Shown: in pieces, positions 1-9,209 of the stretch
Position numbering within the stretch: position 1 is the stretch's first letter
How the letters are laid out: each line of letters begins with the position of its first letter
Origin: Homoserinibacter sp. GY 40078
GTDB lineage: Bacteria > Actinomycetota > Actinomycetes > Actinomycetales > Microbacteriaceae
Assembly: GCF_008017545.1 (NCBI RefSeq)
Contig: NZ_VRTZ01000001.1
Coordinates: 186,001-250,000, forward strand
DNA: 64,000 nucleotides
Direction of reading: 5' to 3'
The notes under the pieces: generated by a model
Databases searched by the model: none
What the model saw: only the letters and a program-made list of their open reading frames with translations
Told to the model about the DNA's origin: nothing
Position numbers and translations under genes: made by a program

Positions 1-1226
1 GGTACCGAGAGCCAGTTCCACAGCGGGCGGGTGAAGTTGGCGTAGGTCATCGCGCCGTGCCAGGCATCGCCCGTGAAGTCGCCTCCCGAGGCATCGTTCG
101 TCGACTCGCCGACGAGCAGAGTGTCGGCATTGACCTCGATCATCGTGCGGCGGATCGTGGTGCGCACCGCCTCGTTCAGATCCTCGTCCCGGAAGCGCCC
201 CGTCATGTTGGCCACGTCGATGCGCCACCCGTCGAACGAGAACGGCGGCTGCAGATACCGGGCCACGACCGAGCGCTCACCCTCGATGAAGCGCGCCCGA
301 AGCTCGGAGGAGTTCCAGTTGAACTTCGGCAGGCTCGAGAAGCCGAGCCACGACACGTACTCCGACTGCCCCTCGTCCAGCCAGAGGTAGAAGCCGCTCT
401 CCTCGGCCTCCGGGTTGCCGAACGCGGCACGAAACCACTCGTGGGCGTCGCCCGAATGGTTCGTGGTGAGGTCGCCGATCACCCGGATACCGCGCTCATG
501 CGCCGCCTCGACGAGGCGCACGAGAGCCTCGTCACCGCCCAGGAGCGGATCGACGTGGTCGAACGACAGCGCGTCATAGCGGTGGTTCGACCGCGCCGGG
601 AAGACGGGCGTGAGGTACAGCAGGTTGACGCCCAGATCGACGAGGTGATCGAGATGCTCGCGCACCCCATCGAGGTCGCCGCCGTAGAACTGGGTTCCCG
701 TTCCCGGGCCCTGGTGGATTACCGGGTCGCCCCACACGGCCGGCTCCGCCCACTCCGGCGGCTCACGGTCGTCAGCCGCCGCCGACCGCGCGAAGCGATC
801 GGGGAACACCTGGTACATCACCATCTCGCGCGCCCAGGCCGGCGGAGGCGGGAAAGTCACCAGCCGGAAGTCGTCGATGTCACGCGTCTCGATCGTCGAC
901 AGCCCCTTGGAGGTGAGCCACCACGTGTTCGCGTCGACATCCTCCATGAGCCAGCGGTACCCGTGCACCGGGTTCTCGACCACGACCTCCGCCTCCCACC
1001 ACACGTCCGCGTCGGTCGAGTGCACGACCCGGGCGTCGGAGTAGCGCGGCTCGCGGTCCGGGTTGGAGCGCACCCGCACCACCCGCAGCTCCGCGAAGCC
1101 GCGCGGCACCCGCAGGCGCACCCGCACCGGTTCGCCCAGGACGGGCTCCTCGGTGGAGACGTAGAGGGGCGAGCCGTCGTGGTGCGGCAGGCCTGCCGGA
1201 GACGAGGGACCCGGAGCGCGCGTCAT
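1..1226 (-). CDS. GH13 alpha-amylase-family glycosidase (3' end outside window)
   Basis: About 408 codons are visible; the C-terminus lies beyond position 1. The protein starts MTRAPGPSSPAG and has an N-terminal beta-sandwich-like stretch (roughly residues 20-125) resembling the extra domain of neopullulanase/cyclomaltodextrinase enzymes. The GH13 barrel follows: MVMYQVFPDRF, a GDLTTNHSG region, DGWRIDVAN carrying the expected nucleophile Asp, and LVGESTND carrying the expected acid/base Glu. It probably hydrolyses maltodextrins in the cytoplasm, since no signal peptide is seen. The ATG at 1226-1224 has no Shine-Dalgarno, but a TAGGGT -10 hexamer ends 6 nt upstream, so the transcript is probably leaderless. 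It is divergent from the alpha-glucosidase gene at 1343. Family is sure; exact specificity is not. Confidence 0.88.
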   Translation of the reverse strand, partial: MTRAPGPSSPAGLPHHDGSPLYVSTEEPVLGEPVRVRLRVPRGFAELRVVRVRSNPDREPRYSDARVVHSTDADVWWEAEVVVENPVHGYRWLMEDVDANTWWLTSKGLSTIETRDIDDFRLVTFPPPPAWAREMVMYQVFPDRFARSAAADDREPPEWAEPAVWGDPVIHQGPGTGTQFYGGDLDGVREHLDHLVDLGVNLLYLTPVFPARSNHRYDALSFDHVDPLLGGDEALVRLVEAAHERGIRVIGDLTTNHSGDAHEWFRAAFGNPEAEESGFYLWLDEGQSEYVSWLGFSSLPKFNWNSSELRARFIEGERSVVARYLQPPFSFDGWRIDVANMTGRFRDEDLNEAVRTTIRRTMIEVNADTLLVGESTNDASGGDFTGDAWHGAMTYANFTRPLWNWLSV

Positions 1227-1232
1227 GCGGGC

Positions 1233-1238
1233 ACCCTA
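1233..1238 (-). promoter_or_regulatory. -10 element for leaderless GH13 gene
   Basis: TAGGGT on the minus strand ends 6 nt before the ATG at 1226. That spacing puts the transcription start at the start codon. Confidence 0.5.
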
Positions 1239-1278
1239 GCGCTCGCCCGTTTCCGCCCGATGACACGGCGGACGCGAA

Positions 1279-1308
1279 TTGACATCCGACCATGCAAACG
1301 CTTACGAA
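1279..1308 (+). promoter_or_regulatory. Promoter overlapped by a LacI-type operator
   Basis: TTGACA (1279-1284) is followed after 18 nt by TACGAA (1303-1308). Inside lies TGCAAACGCTTACG (1293-1306). This matches the LacI/GalR-family pattern TGNAANCGNTTNCA with a central CG and one mismatch at the last base. The operator would cover the -10 region, so a sugar-responsive LacI-family repressor probably controls the alpha-glucosidase gene. The regulator itself is not identified. Confidence 0.6.
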
Positions 1309-1342
1309 GGGGGGACCGCCCCCGATCGCAGGATGGAGCACC

Positions 1343-3004
1343 ATGAACACCACGACCCGAGGCGCGATGGCACGCGACGACTGGTGGCGCTCTGCCGTCA
1401 TCTACCAGATCTACCCGCGCTCCTTCGCTGACGCGAGCGGCGACGGGGTCGGCGACCTGCCTGGGATCACGCGACGCCTCCCCGCTCTCGCCGAACTCGG
1501 CGTCGACGCCGTGTGGCTCTCGCCCTTCTTCACCTCGCCGCAGGCGGACGCCGGGTACGACGTGGCCGACTACTGCGACGTCGACCCGCTGTTCGGCACA
1601 CTCGCGGACTTCGACGCGATGCTCGCGAATGCGCACGATCTCGGGATGCGGGTCATCGTCGACCTCGTACCCAACCACTCCTCGATCGCGCACGCCTGGT
1701 TCCGGGCAGCCCTCGCGGCCCCTCCCGGCTCCACCCAGCGCGCCCGCTACATCTTCCGCGACGGCCTGGGCGAGAACGGCGAGCTGCCGCCGAACAACTG
1801 GGAGTCGGTCTTCGGCGGACGCGCCTGGACCCGCGTCACCGAGGCCGACGGTACGCCCGGCCAGTGGTACCTCCATATCTTCGACAGCTCCCAGCCCGAC
1901 TTCGACTGGACCAACAACGAGGTGCAGGAACTCTTCCGCGGGGTCCTGCGGTTCTGGCTCGACCGCGGAGTGGACGGATTCCGCGTCGACGTGGCCCACG
2001 GGCTCGCGAAGGCGGCCGGCCTGCCCGACTACACGCCGCCGGAGGACAGCGGCAGCATGGGCGGCGACGAAGCCGACGTGCCGTACTGGGCCCAAGAGGG
2101 CGTGCATCCGATCTACCGCGACTGGCACGAGGTGCTCGCCGCGTACGGACCCGACCGCATCCTCGCCGGTGAGGCGTGGGTGGAGCCGCTCACGAAGCTC
2201 GCGAAGTGGGTGCGCCCCGACGAGATGCACCAGACTTTCAACTTCAGCTACCTCGAGACCCCGTGGGCGGCCGACCGGCTGCGCAGCGTGGTCGACGAGT
2301 CGCTCGCCGCGTTCGGATCGGTCGGTGCGCCGAGCACCTGGGTGCTGTCGAACCACGATGTGATCCGGCACGCGACCCGCCTCGCCCTCACCCCGCCGCC
2401 GCCCCAGGGGCAGGGCCTCGGGCCCGCGTCGACGCTGCACCCGGACGCAGTGCTCGGTCTGCGACGGGCGCGCGCCGCGACCTCGTTCATGCTCGCCCTG
2501 CCCGGATCCTCGTACCTGTACCAGGGCGAGGAGCTCGGCCTGCCGGAGGTCATCGATCTGCCCGACTCTGCTCGGCAGGACCCGAGCTTCTTCCGGACGG
2601 CGGGGAAGATGTACGGACGCGACGGGTGCCGCGTGCCGATCCCGTGGGAGGCGAGCGCACCGGCGACGGGCTTCAGCCCCACGGGAAGCAGCTGGCTACC
2701 GCAGCCCGACGGCTGGGCCGACTACGCCCGCGACGCACAGGCCGGTGTTCCGGGCTCGACCCTCGAGCTCTACCGCAGCGCCCTCACCGCCCGCCGCGAG
2801 CACGCCCTCGGCGACGGCGAACTCAGCTGGCTGCCGTCATCCGACGAGGCGGTGCTCGCTTTCCGCAACGGCGAGGTGACCGTGGTGGCCAACACCGGGT
2901 CCGCCCCGGTGCCGATGCCTGTTGGGCGCGTCATCGTCGCGAGTGGACCCGTGTCGGAGGGCGAGCTGCCTGCCGACACGACGGTCTGGCTGCTGGACGC
3001 CTGA
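1343..3004 (+). CDS. Alpha-glucosidase / oligo-1,6-glucosidase, GH13
   Basis: A 553-residue cytoplasmic enzyme of the oligo-1,6-glucosidase/alpha-glucosidase group. It removes glucose from maltodextrin or isomalto-type oligosaccharides. Visible features are AVIYQIYPRSFADASGDG near the N-terminus, DLVPNHSS, GFRVDVAHG with the nucleophile Asp, LAGEAW with the acid/base Glu, and VLSNHD with the third catalytic Asp. Length fits the family. The ATG at 1343 is preferred over an in-frame ATG at 1292 because GGATGGAG lies just before it, and because the upstream ATG falls inside the promoter and operator. It is divergent from another GH13 gene, so the two likely form a starch/maltodextrin pair. Confidence 0.92.
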   Translation: MNTTTRGAMARDDWWRSAVIYQIYPRSFADASGDGVGDLPGITRRLPALAELGVDAVWLSPFFTSPQADAGYDVADYCDVDPLFGTLADFDAMLANAHDLGMRVIVDLVPNHSSIAHAWFRAALAAPPGSTQRARYIFRDGLGENGELPPNNWESVFGGRAWTRVTEADGTPGQWYLHIFDSSQPDFDWTNNEVQELFRGVLRFWLDRGVDGFRVDVAHGLAKAAGLPDYTPPEDSGSMGGDEADVPYWAQEGVHPIYRDWHEVLAAYGPDRILAGEAWVEPLTKLAKWVRPDEMHQTFNFSYLETPWAADRLRSVVDESLAAFGSVGAPSTWVLSNHDVIRHATRLALTPPPPQGQGLGPASTLHPDAVLGLRRARAATSFMLALPGSSYLYQGEELGLPEVIDLPDSARQDPSFFRTAGKMYGRDGCRVPIPWEASAPATGFSPTGSSWLPQPDGWADYARDAQAGVPGSTLELYRSALTARREHALGDGELSWLPSSDEAVLAFRNGEVTVVANTGSAPVPMPVGRVIVASGPVSEGELPADTTVWLLDA

Positions 3005-3032
3005 ACCCGGGCCTGAGCGCCGCACGGGCGAC

Positions 3033-3980
3033 TCAGCCGGCGTGCGCCTTGAGCCAGATGTAGGGGTCAACGTACTCGCCGTCGACCTTGATCTCGAGGT
3101 GAAGGTGCGCGCCGGTGGCCTGGCCGGTCGCCCCGACGAGCCCAAGGAAGTCACCGACCTCGACCTTCTGGCCCAGCTCGATCGGCGACGAGTCCCACTG
3201 CATGTGCGCGTAGCTCGACGTCACGACGTGGCCGTCGATCTGGTGCTCGATGGTGAGGTTGTTGCCCCAGCTGCCACCGTGCGGCTCACGGCGGATCACG
3301 ACACCGGAGGCGATGGCGAAGATCGGCGCCCCCGCTCCTGGCGTCAGGTCGATCGCGTTGTGCTCCGTGGAGCATCCGCTGCACGGCGCGGGACGATAGC
3401 CGAATCCTGACGAGATCGGCACGAAGTAGGGGAACGGCCAACGAACCGATCCTCCGTTCGTGACGCTGTAGAGGTAGTTGCCCTGGCTGCCGTACTCCTC
3501 CTGCAGCTGCTGAGCCCACGACTTCACGTCGAAGCTGTCGCGCGTGACCTCGGACGCGTCGGTGAGGACGTCCTCCGCCACCTCGACCTCCTGGCCCGGC
3601 ACCGTCGTCTTCGCTGCGAGCGGCGCATCGGCGGCCGCCGCTACGACGGAATCCGCGAGCACGTTCGCGGGGAGCGACACACCCACGAGGAAGGCGCCGA
3701 CGACGAACAGCGCCCCCGCCGAGAGCAGGCGCGCCCCGAGGGGTCGCCGCCGGTGCTGCGCGGCGCGGCTTCGGGGCCGGGGTTCGCTCACCGGAGGAGC
3801 GAGCGCGGCGGGAGTCGGTGGGAGCTCGGCCGGCAACGGGGGCACGAGCGGCGGCGCGCTCGGCGGAGCCGGGTGTGCCTGTGCCTGTGCCTGCGCCTGC
3901 GCCGCGGCGGCGCGCTCACGTTCACGGAGCTCGCGTCGAGTGGTCGCCGGGGGAAGCGAATCGAGGTCGCTCGCGCTCAC
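3033..3980 (-). CDS. Membrane-anchored M23 peptidoglycan endopeptidase
   Basis: A 315-residue protein. It has an N-terminal cytoplasmic part rich in Arg/Glu, then an AQ repeat and a Pro-rich linker (about residues 24-70), one membrane segment near residues 85-105, an extracellular linker and a C-terminal LytM/M23 domain. Zinc-site motifs are visible: TEHNAIDL, YAHMQ and HLHLEI. M23 enzymes cut peptide crosslinks in the cell wall. Its GTG start (3980) has no ribosome-binding site of its own and overlaps, as GTGA, the stop of a 17-codon ORF that does have a strong one. Translational coupling, or a one-base frameshift that split off the true N-terminus, are the two explanations. It is convergent with the alpha-glucosidase gene. 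Confidence 0.88.
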   Translation of the reverse strand: MSASDLDSLPPATTRRELRERERAAAAQAQAQAQAHPAPPSAPPLVPPLPAELPPTPAALAPPVSEPRPRSRAAQHRRRPLGARLLSAGALFVVGAFLVGVSLPANVLADSVVAAAADAPLAAKTTVPGQEVEVAEDVLTDASEVTRDSFDVKSWAQQLQEEYGSQGNYLYSVTNGGSVRWPFPYFVPISSGFGYRPAPCSGCSTEHNAIDLTPGAGAPIFAIASGVVIRREPHGGSWGNNLTIEHQIDGHVVTSSYAHMQWDSSPIELGQKVEVGDFLGLVGATGQATGAHLHLEIKVDGEYVDPYIWLKAHAG

Positions 3981-4030
3981 GAGTCCGGATGCCGGGTGGG
4001 CAGGGAGGCAGCGTGTGAGAGATCGCTCAC
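3977..4030 (-). CDS. 17-codon coupled leader ORF before the M23 peptidase
   Basis: AGGAGG lies 5 nt before a GTG (4030), which opens VSDLSHAASLPTRHPDS and then TGA. The TGA overlaps the GTG start of the peptidase as GTGA. The ribosome-binding site is ideal, so this is the real entry point for ribosomes here. Its residues (Ser, Leu, Pro, His) read equally well as the N-terminus of the peptidase after a -1/+2 shift. It is therefore either a true coupled leader or a frameshift. Confidence 0.45.
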   Translation of the reverse strand: MSDLSHAASLPTRHPDS

Positions 4031-4146
4031 TGGCTCCTCCTGACGACCCCACGACGGGCGGATCGGTTCCGGCAGCACGCCGGATGGACGCGGATTCCAT
4101 CCAATCGTATCGAACCGTGAGGGGGGCGACCACACCCCACGATGGG

Positions 4147-4944
4147 TCACGCCCCCAGCTCGACCAGAAGCTCCTCGAGCGGGCCGACCACATCCGGGTG
4201 CCCCGCGAGGAAGAACTCGCGGCTCGGGCGGTCGACACCGAGGCCCTTCACCACGGCTCCCGCCTCCTCGGCGATCAGGGCGCCCGCGCCGTGATCCCAC
4301 GGGTTGAGCGTGCGCTCGTAGTAGGCGTTCAGGCGCCCCGCGGCGACGGAGGCGATGTCGAGCGAGGCTGTGCCCGCACGGCGGATGTCGCGCACCCGCG
4401 GGACGAGACCCGCGACCACGGCACCCTGGCGGGCCCGCATGGCCGAGTCGTAGGCGAAGCCGGTGGCGACGAGCGCCTGCTCCAGCGGCACCGGATCCGC
4501 GACCCGCAGCGGCCGATCGACCAGGAACGCGCCGCCGCCCCGGGAGGCGGTGAAGAGCTCGCCGGTCGCCGGGTTGAAGACCGCGCCCGCGAGCGCGGTC
4601 CAGCTGAGCGGATCGGGATCTCCCTCCACGACGGCGACGCTCACGGCGTAGTGCGGGATGCCGTAGAGGTAGTTGACGGTGCCGTCGATCGGATCGACCA
4701 CCCAGGTGATGCCGCTCGATCCGCCGGTGGAGCCGCCCTCTTCGCCGAGGATCGCGTCGTTCGGGCGTGCTCCCGCGATGCGCGCACGCACCAGTTCCTC
4801 CACCTCGCGGTCGGCGGCCGTGACCACGTCGACGATGCTCGACTTCGTCGCCGCGACCTCGACCCCCTCGCGGCGTCGCGCCGCCGCGAGCTCCCCCGCC
4901 TCGACGGCGATCGCACGGGCGAGGGTGAGGAGTTCGCGGCTCAT
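4147..4944 (-). CDS. suhB: Inositol-1-monophosphatase family protein
   Basis: A 265-residue Mg-dependent sugar phosphatase of the FIG superfamily. It hydrolyses inositol phosphate, or a related substrate such as histidinol phosphate or 3',5'-bisphosphates. Motifs seen are the Glu pair in LGEEGG, the metal-binding VDPIDGTVNYLYG, and the C-terminal WDHGAGALIAEEAG. The ATG at 4944 follows GGAGGG. In actinobacteria inositol phosphatases feed myo-inositol to phosphatidylinositol and mycothiol. The exact substrate cannot be told from sequence. The next gene (M23) begins about 115 bp downstream. Confidence 0.85.
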   Translation of the reverse strand: MSRELLTLARAIAVEAGELAAARRREGVEVAATKSSIVDVVTAADREVEELVRARIAGARPNDAILGEEGGSTGGSSGITWVVDPIDGTVNYLYGIPHYAVSVAVVEGDPDPLSWTALAGAVFNPATGELFTASRGGGAFLVDRPLRVADPVPLEQALVATGFAYDSAMRARQGAVVAGLVPRVRDIRRAGTASLDIASVAAGRLNAYYERTLNPWDHGAGALIAEEAGAVVKGLGVDRPSREFFLAGHPDVVGPLEELLVELGA

Positions 4945-4983
4945 ACCCTCCAGCCTCCCACGGCCGGATGAGCGGCGGCGGCT

Positions 4984-6657
4984 CTACGATCGGCGCGGGC
5001 GGCGGCGAACGCTCACCAGCACCGCACCCACGAGGAGCAGCGCCGTGATGACGCCCGCGACGAGCACGGGGTCGGCGCCGGTGTCCGCCAGCTCGGCGGG
5101 CGCAGCGTCGCCGCCGTCGGAGGGGTCCGCCGGTTCCGCAGGCGTGACGGGAGTCGGTTGCATCTCGACCGCTCCGATATCGATCACGCCGTCGTAGACC
5201 CGGAGGTAGAGCCCACCGCGCTGGTCGGTGCTCGGAGCGGACACGATCGCGGGGTCGCCGGCGTCGATCGCGGGAGACCCGTCTGCCAGAGCGTGCGTGA
5301 GCGTCGGCCCGCCGTTGTCGGCGAGCGGCTCGAGACCCGGGTCGGCAACTCCCCACGACGCCGGATCGCCGTCGATCGCGGCACCGATGATGCGGGAGCT
5401 GCCGATCACACTCCAGGCGACCGCTGTGTCGGTGTCCGACACGTAGATATCGGCTGCGCCGCCGCCGCCGAGTGCGTTGCCCGCCACGATGCTGTGCGAG
5501 ATCCGCAGCTCGTCGTCGCCACCAGCGTCTCCGTCGACGAGGATCCCCACCCCATCGTTCGCCGTGACCGTCGAGTGCTCCACCGACACCCGGGCGGTGG
5601 TGCCGACGAACGCATTGATGCCGCTGCCGCTGTTGCCCGAGAGGGTCGAGTTCACGACCTCGAGTCGCTCCGCGACCTGCGTCTGCACGCCGGGGCCTTC
5701 GATCCCCGACACGGTACTCCGCGTGAGGGTGAGCGCGACGGAATCCATCTCGATCCCCGCGATGGTGCCCCCGGAGATCGCCGAGTCGACGAGCTCGAAG
5801 GCGTTGCCGAAGCCGCTGATGCCCCCGTACGAGTTATCCGCGAGCGTTGTCCGAATCACCGAGACGGTGCTGCCGGAGAAGGCATCGAGGCGCAGTCCCC
5901 ATCCGTCGGCATCCGATACCCGCGAATCCACGAGCTCAAGCGATGACGTGTCGTACAGCGAGCCAGACACTGCGTGGGCACCCGAACCCTCGATCGTGGT
6001 GTCTCTCACGACGACCGAGAGCGCACCGAAGGTGTTGTCGATGGAGAGCCCGGCTGAGGTCGAGTCAGAGATCGATGCGTCCTCGATCTCGACAGACCCT
6101 CCGTCACCACTGACCGAAATGCCCACGCTCGAGTCGTGGAACCGTCCGCCGTCGACCAGCACCTCCGACCCGGGTACGACGTAGAGCGACACCGCGGGAG
6201 CGCTGGGGGTGGCGGCATCGACGTTCTCGAGCGCGAAGGACTGTCCGGCGGCGAGTGACACCGCGAGCGGCGACCCGCTGATCCCGGTGAGGGTGGCGTC
6301 GCGCAGCGCACCGCCCGCGTCTTGGAAGAAGAACCCGGTGCGGAACCATCCGTCTCCGTCGATCGTGACCCCGTTGCCGCGGATCTCGACGCCGTCGGTG
6401 ATCGTGGGAAGGTCGGCACCGAGGAGGATGTCGTCCACCTGAATGTCAATCGTGGCAGCCCCGGTCACTGCGTTCGCCTGCTCGATGGCCCACCCGAGCT
6501 CACCGGGCTGCGGGACGGCCGAGGTGGTCGAGGCGTTGACGACGAGCGTCGGGCCTGCAGCCGATGCGGGCGCACCTGCGATCAGCGCGAGAGGCGCCGC
6601 GAGGGCCAGTGCAGAGAGCGCGGACAGCGCGAAGTGTCGGGAACGGGAAGGGGCCAC
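4984..6657 (-). CDS. Secreted beta-helix surface protein with choice-of-anchor Q region and LADTG tail
   Basis: A 557-residue protein. It has a signal peptide of about 33 residues ending near APASAAG and a long run of short Ser/Thr/Asp/Gly-rich repeats typical of a right-handed beta-helix (about residues 60-400). A stretch with [20 protein letters not shown] and DIGAVE follows, as in choice-of-anchor Q proteins. The tail has a Pro/Asp linker, LADTG, a hydrophobic helix and RRRPRRS. LAXTG is the form used by class E sortases of high-GC actinobacteria, so covalent anchoring to the cell wall is likely. The ligand or substrate is unknown. The start is GTG at 6657 with GAGGAG upstream. Confidence 0.8.
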   Translation of the reverse strand: MAPSRSRHFALSALSALALAAPLALIAGAPASAAGPTLVVNASTTSAVPQPGELGWAIEQANAVTGAATIDIQVDDILLGADLPTITDGVEIRGNGVTIDGDGWFRTGFFFQDAGGALRDATLTGISGSPLAVSLAAGQSFALENVDAATPSAPAVSLYVVPGSEVLVDGGRFHDSSVGISVSGDGGSVEIEDASISDSTSAGLSIDNTFGALSVVVRDTTIEGSGAHAVSGSLYDTSSLELVDSRVSDADGWGLRLDAFSGSTVSVIRTTLADNSYGGISGFGNAFELVDSAISGGTIAGIEMDSVALTLTRSTVSGIEGPGVQTQVAERLEVVNSTLSGNSGSGINAFVGTTARVSVEHSTVTANDGVGILVDGDAGGDDELRISHSIVAGNALGGGGAADIYVSDTDTAVAWSVIGSSRIIGAAIDGDPASWGVADPGLEPLADNGGPTLTHALADGSPAIDAGDPAIVSAPSTDQRGGLYLRVYDGVIDIGAVEMQPTPVTPAEPADPSDGGDAAPAELADTGADPVLVAGVITALLLVGAVLVSVRRRPRRS

Positions 6658-6788
6658 CGGGAGGTCTCCTCAGAATCGAATCGCGGCGCGCCGAGACAAG
6701 ACGCGCCCATCCCAGGCAATCCGTTCGACGGGCGGCGGGCAATGGACCTGGGTCCCCTCTCGGACCGTCCGATGTGCGCGCGGTGGGA

Positions 6789-7445
6789 CTACCCGGCGGG
6801 AGCGCCGAGGAACTCGATCACGGCCTGAACGCGCCGGTGGCTGTCGGCGGCGACCGCGAGATCCAGCGCGTCGTAGAGGTTCGAGACGTGACGCACGACG
6901 GCCTTCTCGGTGATGTGCAGCAGCTCGGCGATCGCGACGTTGCTGCGCCCTTCGGCCATGAGCGCGAGCACCTCGTGCTGCCGCTCGGTGAGCACCTCCA
7001 GGCGACGCACGGCTCGACCCGAGCTCATCACGGACTGGACCAGGTCGTGGTCCATGACCGTCTCCCCCGCGACCACGCGCTCCAGCGCCGCGATGAACTC
7101 GTCGACGTCGGCGATCCGGTGCTTGAGGAGGTAGCCCACCCCGGCATCCGCAAGGCCCATCAGTTCAAGCGCGTACTCCCGCGCGACATGCTGAGACAGC
7201 ACCACGGCAGCGGTTCCCGGACGATCGGCGAGGACCCGGCGGAGGGCGCGGAGGCCGTCGTCGGTCTTCGTCGGCGGCATGCGGATGTCGGTGATGACGA
7301 GGTCGACCTCATTCGCTCGGGTGGCGTCGATGAGGGCGTCGGCGTCGGCGACCGCGGCCACCACCTCGAACCCCGCGCGCGCGACGATGAGCTGCAACCC
7401 CTCGAGCAGCAGGGTCTCGTCTTCGGCGATGACGACGCGCGTCAT
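6789..7445 (-). CDS. NarL/LuxR-type response regulator
   Basis: A 218-residue regulator. The receiver domain (1-120) carries the acidic pocket at Asp9, the phospho-acceptor Asp53 in VITDIRM and a downstream Lys region. The C-terminal LuxR-type helix-turn-helix (about 145-205) contains LTERQHEVLALMAEG and the recognition segment ITEKAVVRHVSN. Its start ATG overlaps the end of the histidine kinase gene by 4 bp, so the two are co-translated partners. Target genes cannot be read from the sequence; the neighbouring surface-protein gene is one possibility. Confidence 0.92.
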   Translation of the reverse strand: MTRVVIAEDETLLLEGLQLIVARAGFEVVAAVADADALIDATRANEVDLVITDIRMPPTKTDDGLRALRRVLADRPGTAAVVLSQHVAREYALELMGLADAGVGYLLKHRIADVDEFIAALERVVAGETVMDHDLVQSVMSSGRAVRRLEVLTERQHEVLALMAEGRSNVAIAELLHITEKAVVRHVSNLYDALDLAVAADSHRRVQAVIEFLGAPAG

Positions 7446-9172
7446 CCGAGTTCGTCGCCCGCGTCGCGCGGCAGGTCGGCGACGAGACGTGTGCCCCCGC
7501 CCGTTCGAGGCTCGACCTCGAGCCGACCCCCGACCGCTTCGACCCGGTCGCGCAAGCGTCCGAGCCCGGAGCCGACGACGAGTGCGGCGCCACCGAGTCC
7601 GTCGTCATCGACGCAGACGCGGATGCCGTCGCCACGATCCTCCGCGCTGATCCGGATGCGCGAGGCGGCCGCATGCTTGATGACGTTGCTGATGCCCTCG
7701 GCGACGACCATGTAGGCGGCCGACTCGACCTCGGGGGCGAGCCGGCCGGGTCCGAGCTCGAGTTCCAGCTCGACCGGCATCGCGATCTCGTCGACGAGCT
7801 CGCGGATGGCGCTCGACACCCCGCGCTCGGTGAGCGCGGCCGGCATCACCGCGTGCACGAACGCGCGAAGATCCGCGATCGCCTGGTCGACTCCGCTGCG
7901 GAGCCCCCGCAGTGCGGCGGCATCCCCGGTCCGTTCCGCCTCGCTCGCGGCAAGCGCGATCATGACGAGCCGGGACTGGAGGCCGTCGTGCAGGTCGGCG
8001 GCGATCCGACGGCGTTCGTCCTCCGCCGCACCGACGAGGCGCCGCCGTGACGCGCGCAAGCCGTCGCGACTGGCACGCAGATCGGCCGCCAACCTCTCCC
8101 GTTCGATGGCGAACCCGAGCACACCCGCCGCCGACATGGCCAGCTCGTGCTCGCCCACGATGCGCGTGTCGTACCGTACGGCCCCGACCCGCCTGCCGTC
8201 GACCTCCGCACCTGCGAGCGCCAGACGCGGGTCGTCGACCAGCGCCGCACCGGATGCATCGACATATCCGCCTGCAGCGTCCGACCAGTAGACGATCTCG
8301 GCGCTGGGGTCCCCGAGCACGGCACGCAGCGCGCTTCCGAGGTCACGTCGGGCATCGTCCGAGGCCGCAACCCGGTAGCTCAGAGCTTCCAGCCGCCCCG
8401 TGCTCTCGAATCCGCCACGGGCGAGCGCGACGAGGAACTCGATCGGCACCCCGGCGATGAGGATGAGCTGCACGACCTCCACGTACACCGGGTCGGCATC
8501 CGGAATCACACCCACGAGAAGCGCGAGGCCGAGTGCCGCCACTCCGTAGACATAGAGCGGAGCGAGGACGCGTCGGCGCACCGCCGAGGCGAGGCGCAGT
8601 CGGTTGAAGAGCAGCACGGCGGTCGCGACGATCACACCGACCCAGGCAAGCTGTTGCACCGTCGTCGCGACGGCGAAGGCGACCGGATCGGGGCTCGTCG
8701 CGAGCGGCGAGGAGGCGCCGAAGATGAAGACCGGTACCTGCAGGACCGTGCCCGTGATCCACGCACAGGTGACGGTGATCGGGCTGCACGCGCCACGAAG
8801 GGACCCGGTGGGGAACGCGTGCAGCGCGTGGATCACCACCGGTAGAACGAGTGCGCCCCCGAGTGCGCCGATCGCGACCAGGAGGGGGGCGCTGAAGAGA
8901 TCGAGGCCGGACAGCAGGAGGGCGAATCCGCCCCCGAGCAGGAGGAACCCCATGCGGTTCGCAGGTCGACGTACAGCTGCGACCACGCCCGCGATCGCAG
9001 AGACCGCCGCCGCGATCGGTGTGGCCGCCACGAGAGCCGGATGCGTCTCCGGTGTGCGCACGGCTCCCTCCGCCAGTTCGACGATTCCGAAGAGGATGAT
9101 CGCGGCACCCATGAGGACCGGCACCATCGCCTCGGCTGAGATGGCGCGCCAAGAGGGGAGGGCCGACGTCAC
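7442..9172 (-). CDS. Sensor histidine kinase (HisKA_3 type)
   Basis: A 576-residue membrane kinase. The first 230 or so residues contain eight or more hydrophobic segments and no large extracellular domain. A cytoplasmic GAF-like linker follows, then the dimerisation/phosphoacceptor motif RRRIAADLHDGLQSRL (His near residue 393). The HATPase domain has an N-box in GISNVIKHAAA and G-boxes around VDDDGLGG. It should phosphorylate the adjacent NarL-type regulator. The multi-helix sensor suggests that it senses membrane state or a membrane-soluble signal (inference). The start codon is GTG at 9172. Confidence 0.9.
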   Translation of the reverse strand: MTSALPSWRAISAEAMVPVLMGAAIILFGIVELAEGAVRTPETHPALVAATPIAAAVSAIAGVVAAVRRPANRMGFLLLGGGFALLLSGLDLFSAPLLVAIGALGGALVLPVVIHALHAFPTGSLRGACSPITVTCAWITGTVLQVPVFIFGASSPLATSPDPVAFAVATTVQQLAWVGVIVATAVLLFNRLRLASAVRRRVLAPLYVYGVAALGLALLVGVIPDADPVYVEVVQLILIAGVPIEFLVALARGGFESTGRLEALSYRVAASDDARRDLGSALRAVLGDPSAEIVYWSDAAGGYVDASGAALVDDPRLALAGAEVDGRRVGAVRYDTRIVGEHELAMSAAGVLGFAIERERLAADLRASRDGLRASRRRLVGAAEDERRRIAADLHDGLQSRLVMIALAASEAERTGDAAALRGLRSGVDQAIADLRAFVHAVMPAALTERGVSSAIRELVDEIAMPVELELELGPGRLAPEVESAAYMVVAEGISNVIKHAAASRIRISAEDRGDGIRVCVDDDGLGGAALVVGSGLGRLRDRVEAVGGRLEVEPRTGGGTRLVADLPRDAGDELG

Positions 9173-9209
9173 CCTGTGAGCGTACCGACCTATGCCGCAG
9201 CGTCAGTGC

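Noticed and set aside
1292-1342. In-frame ATG at 1292 as the start of the alpha-glucosidase
   Set aside because: It lies inside the operator and -10 region, and the 17 extra residues do not resemble the family. ATG 1343 has a ribosome-binding site.
3870-3910. TGCCTG-type hexamer repeat
   Set aside because: It codes for the Ala-Gln repeat in the cytoplasmic linker of the M23 peptidase. It is low-complexity coding sequence with no sign of a separate function.
6658-6788. Possible small gene between the response regulator and the beta-helix gene
   Set aside because: Only short frames without start signals. The stretch contains a likely promoter (TTGTCT and GATTCT, 16 nt apart) for the beta-helix gene.
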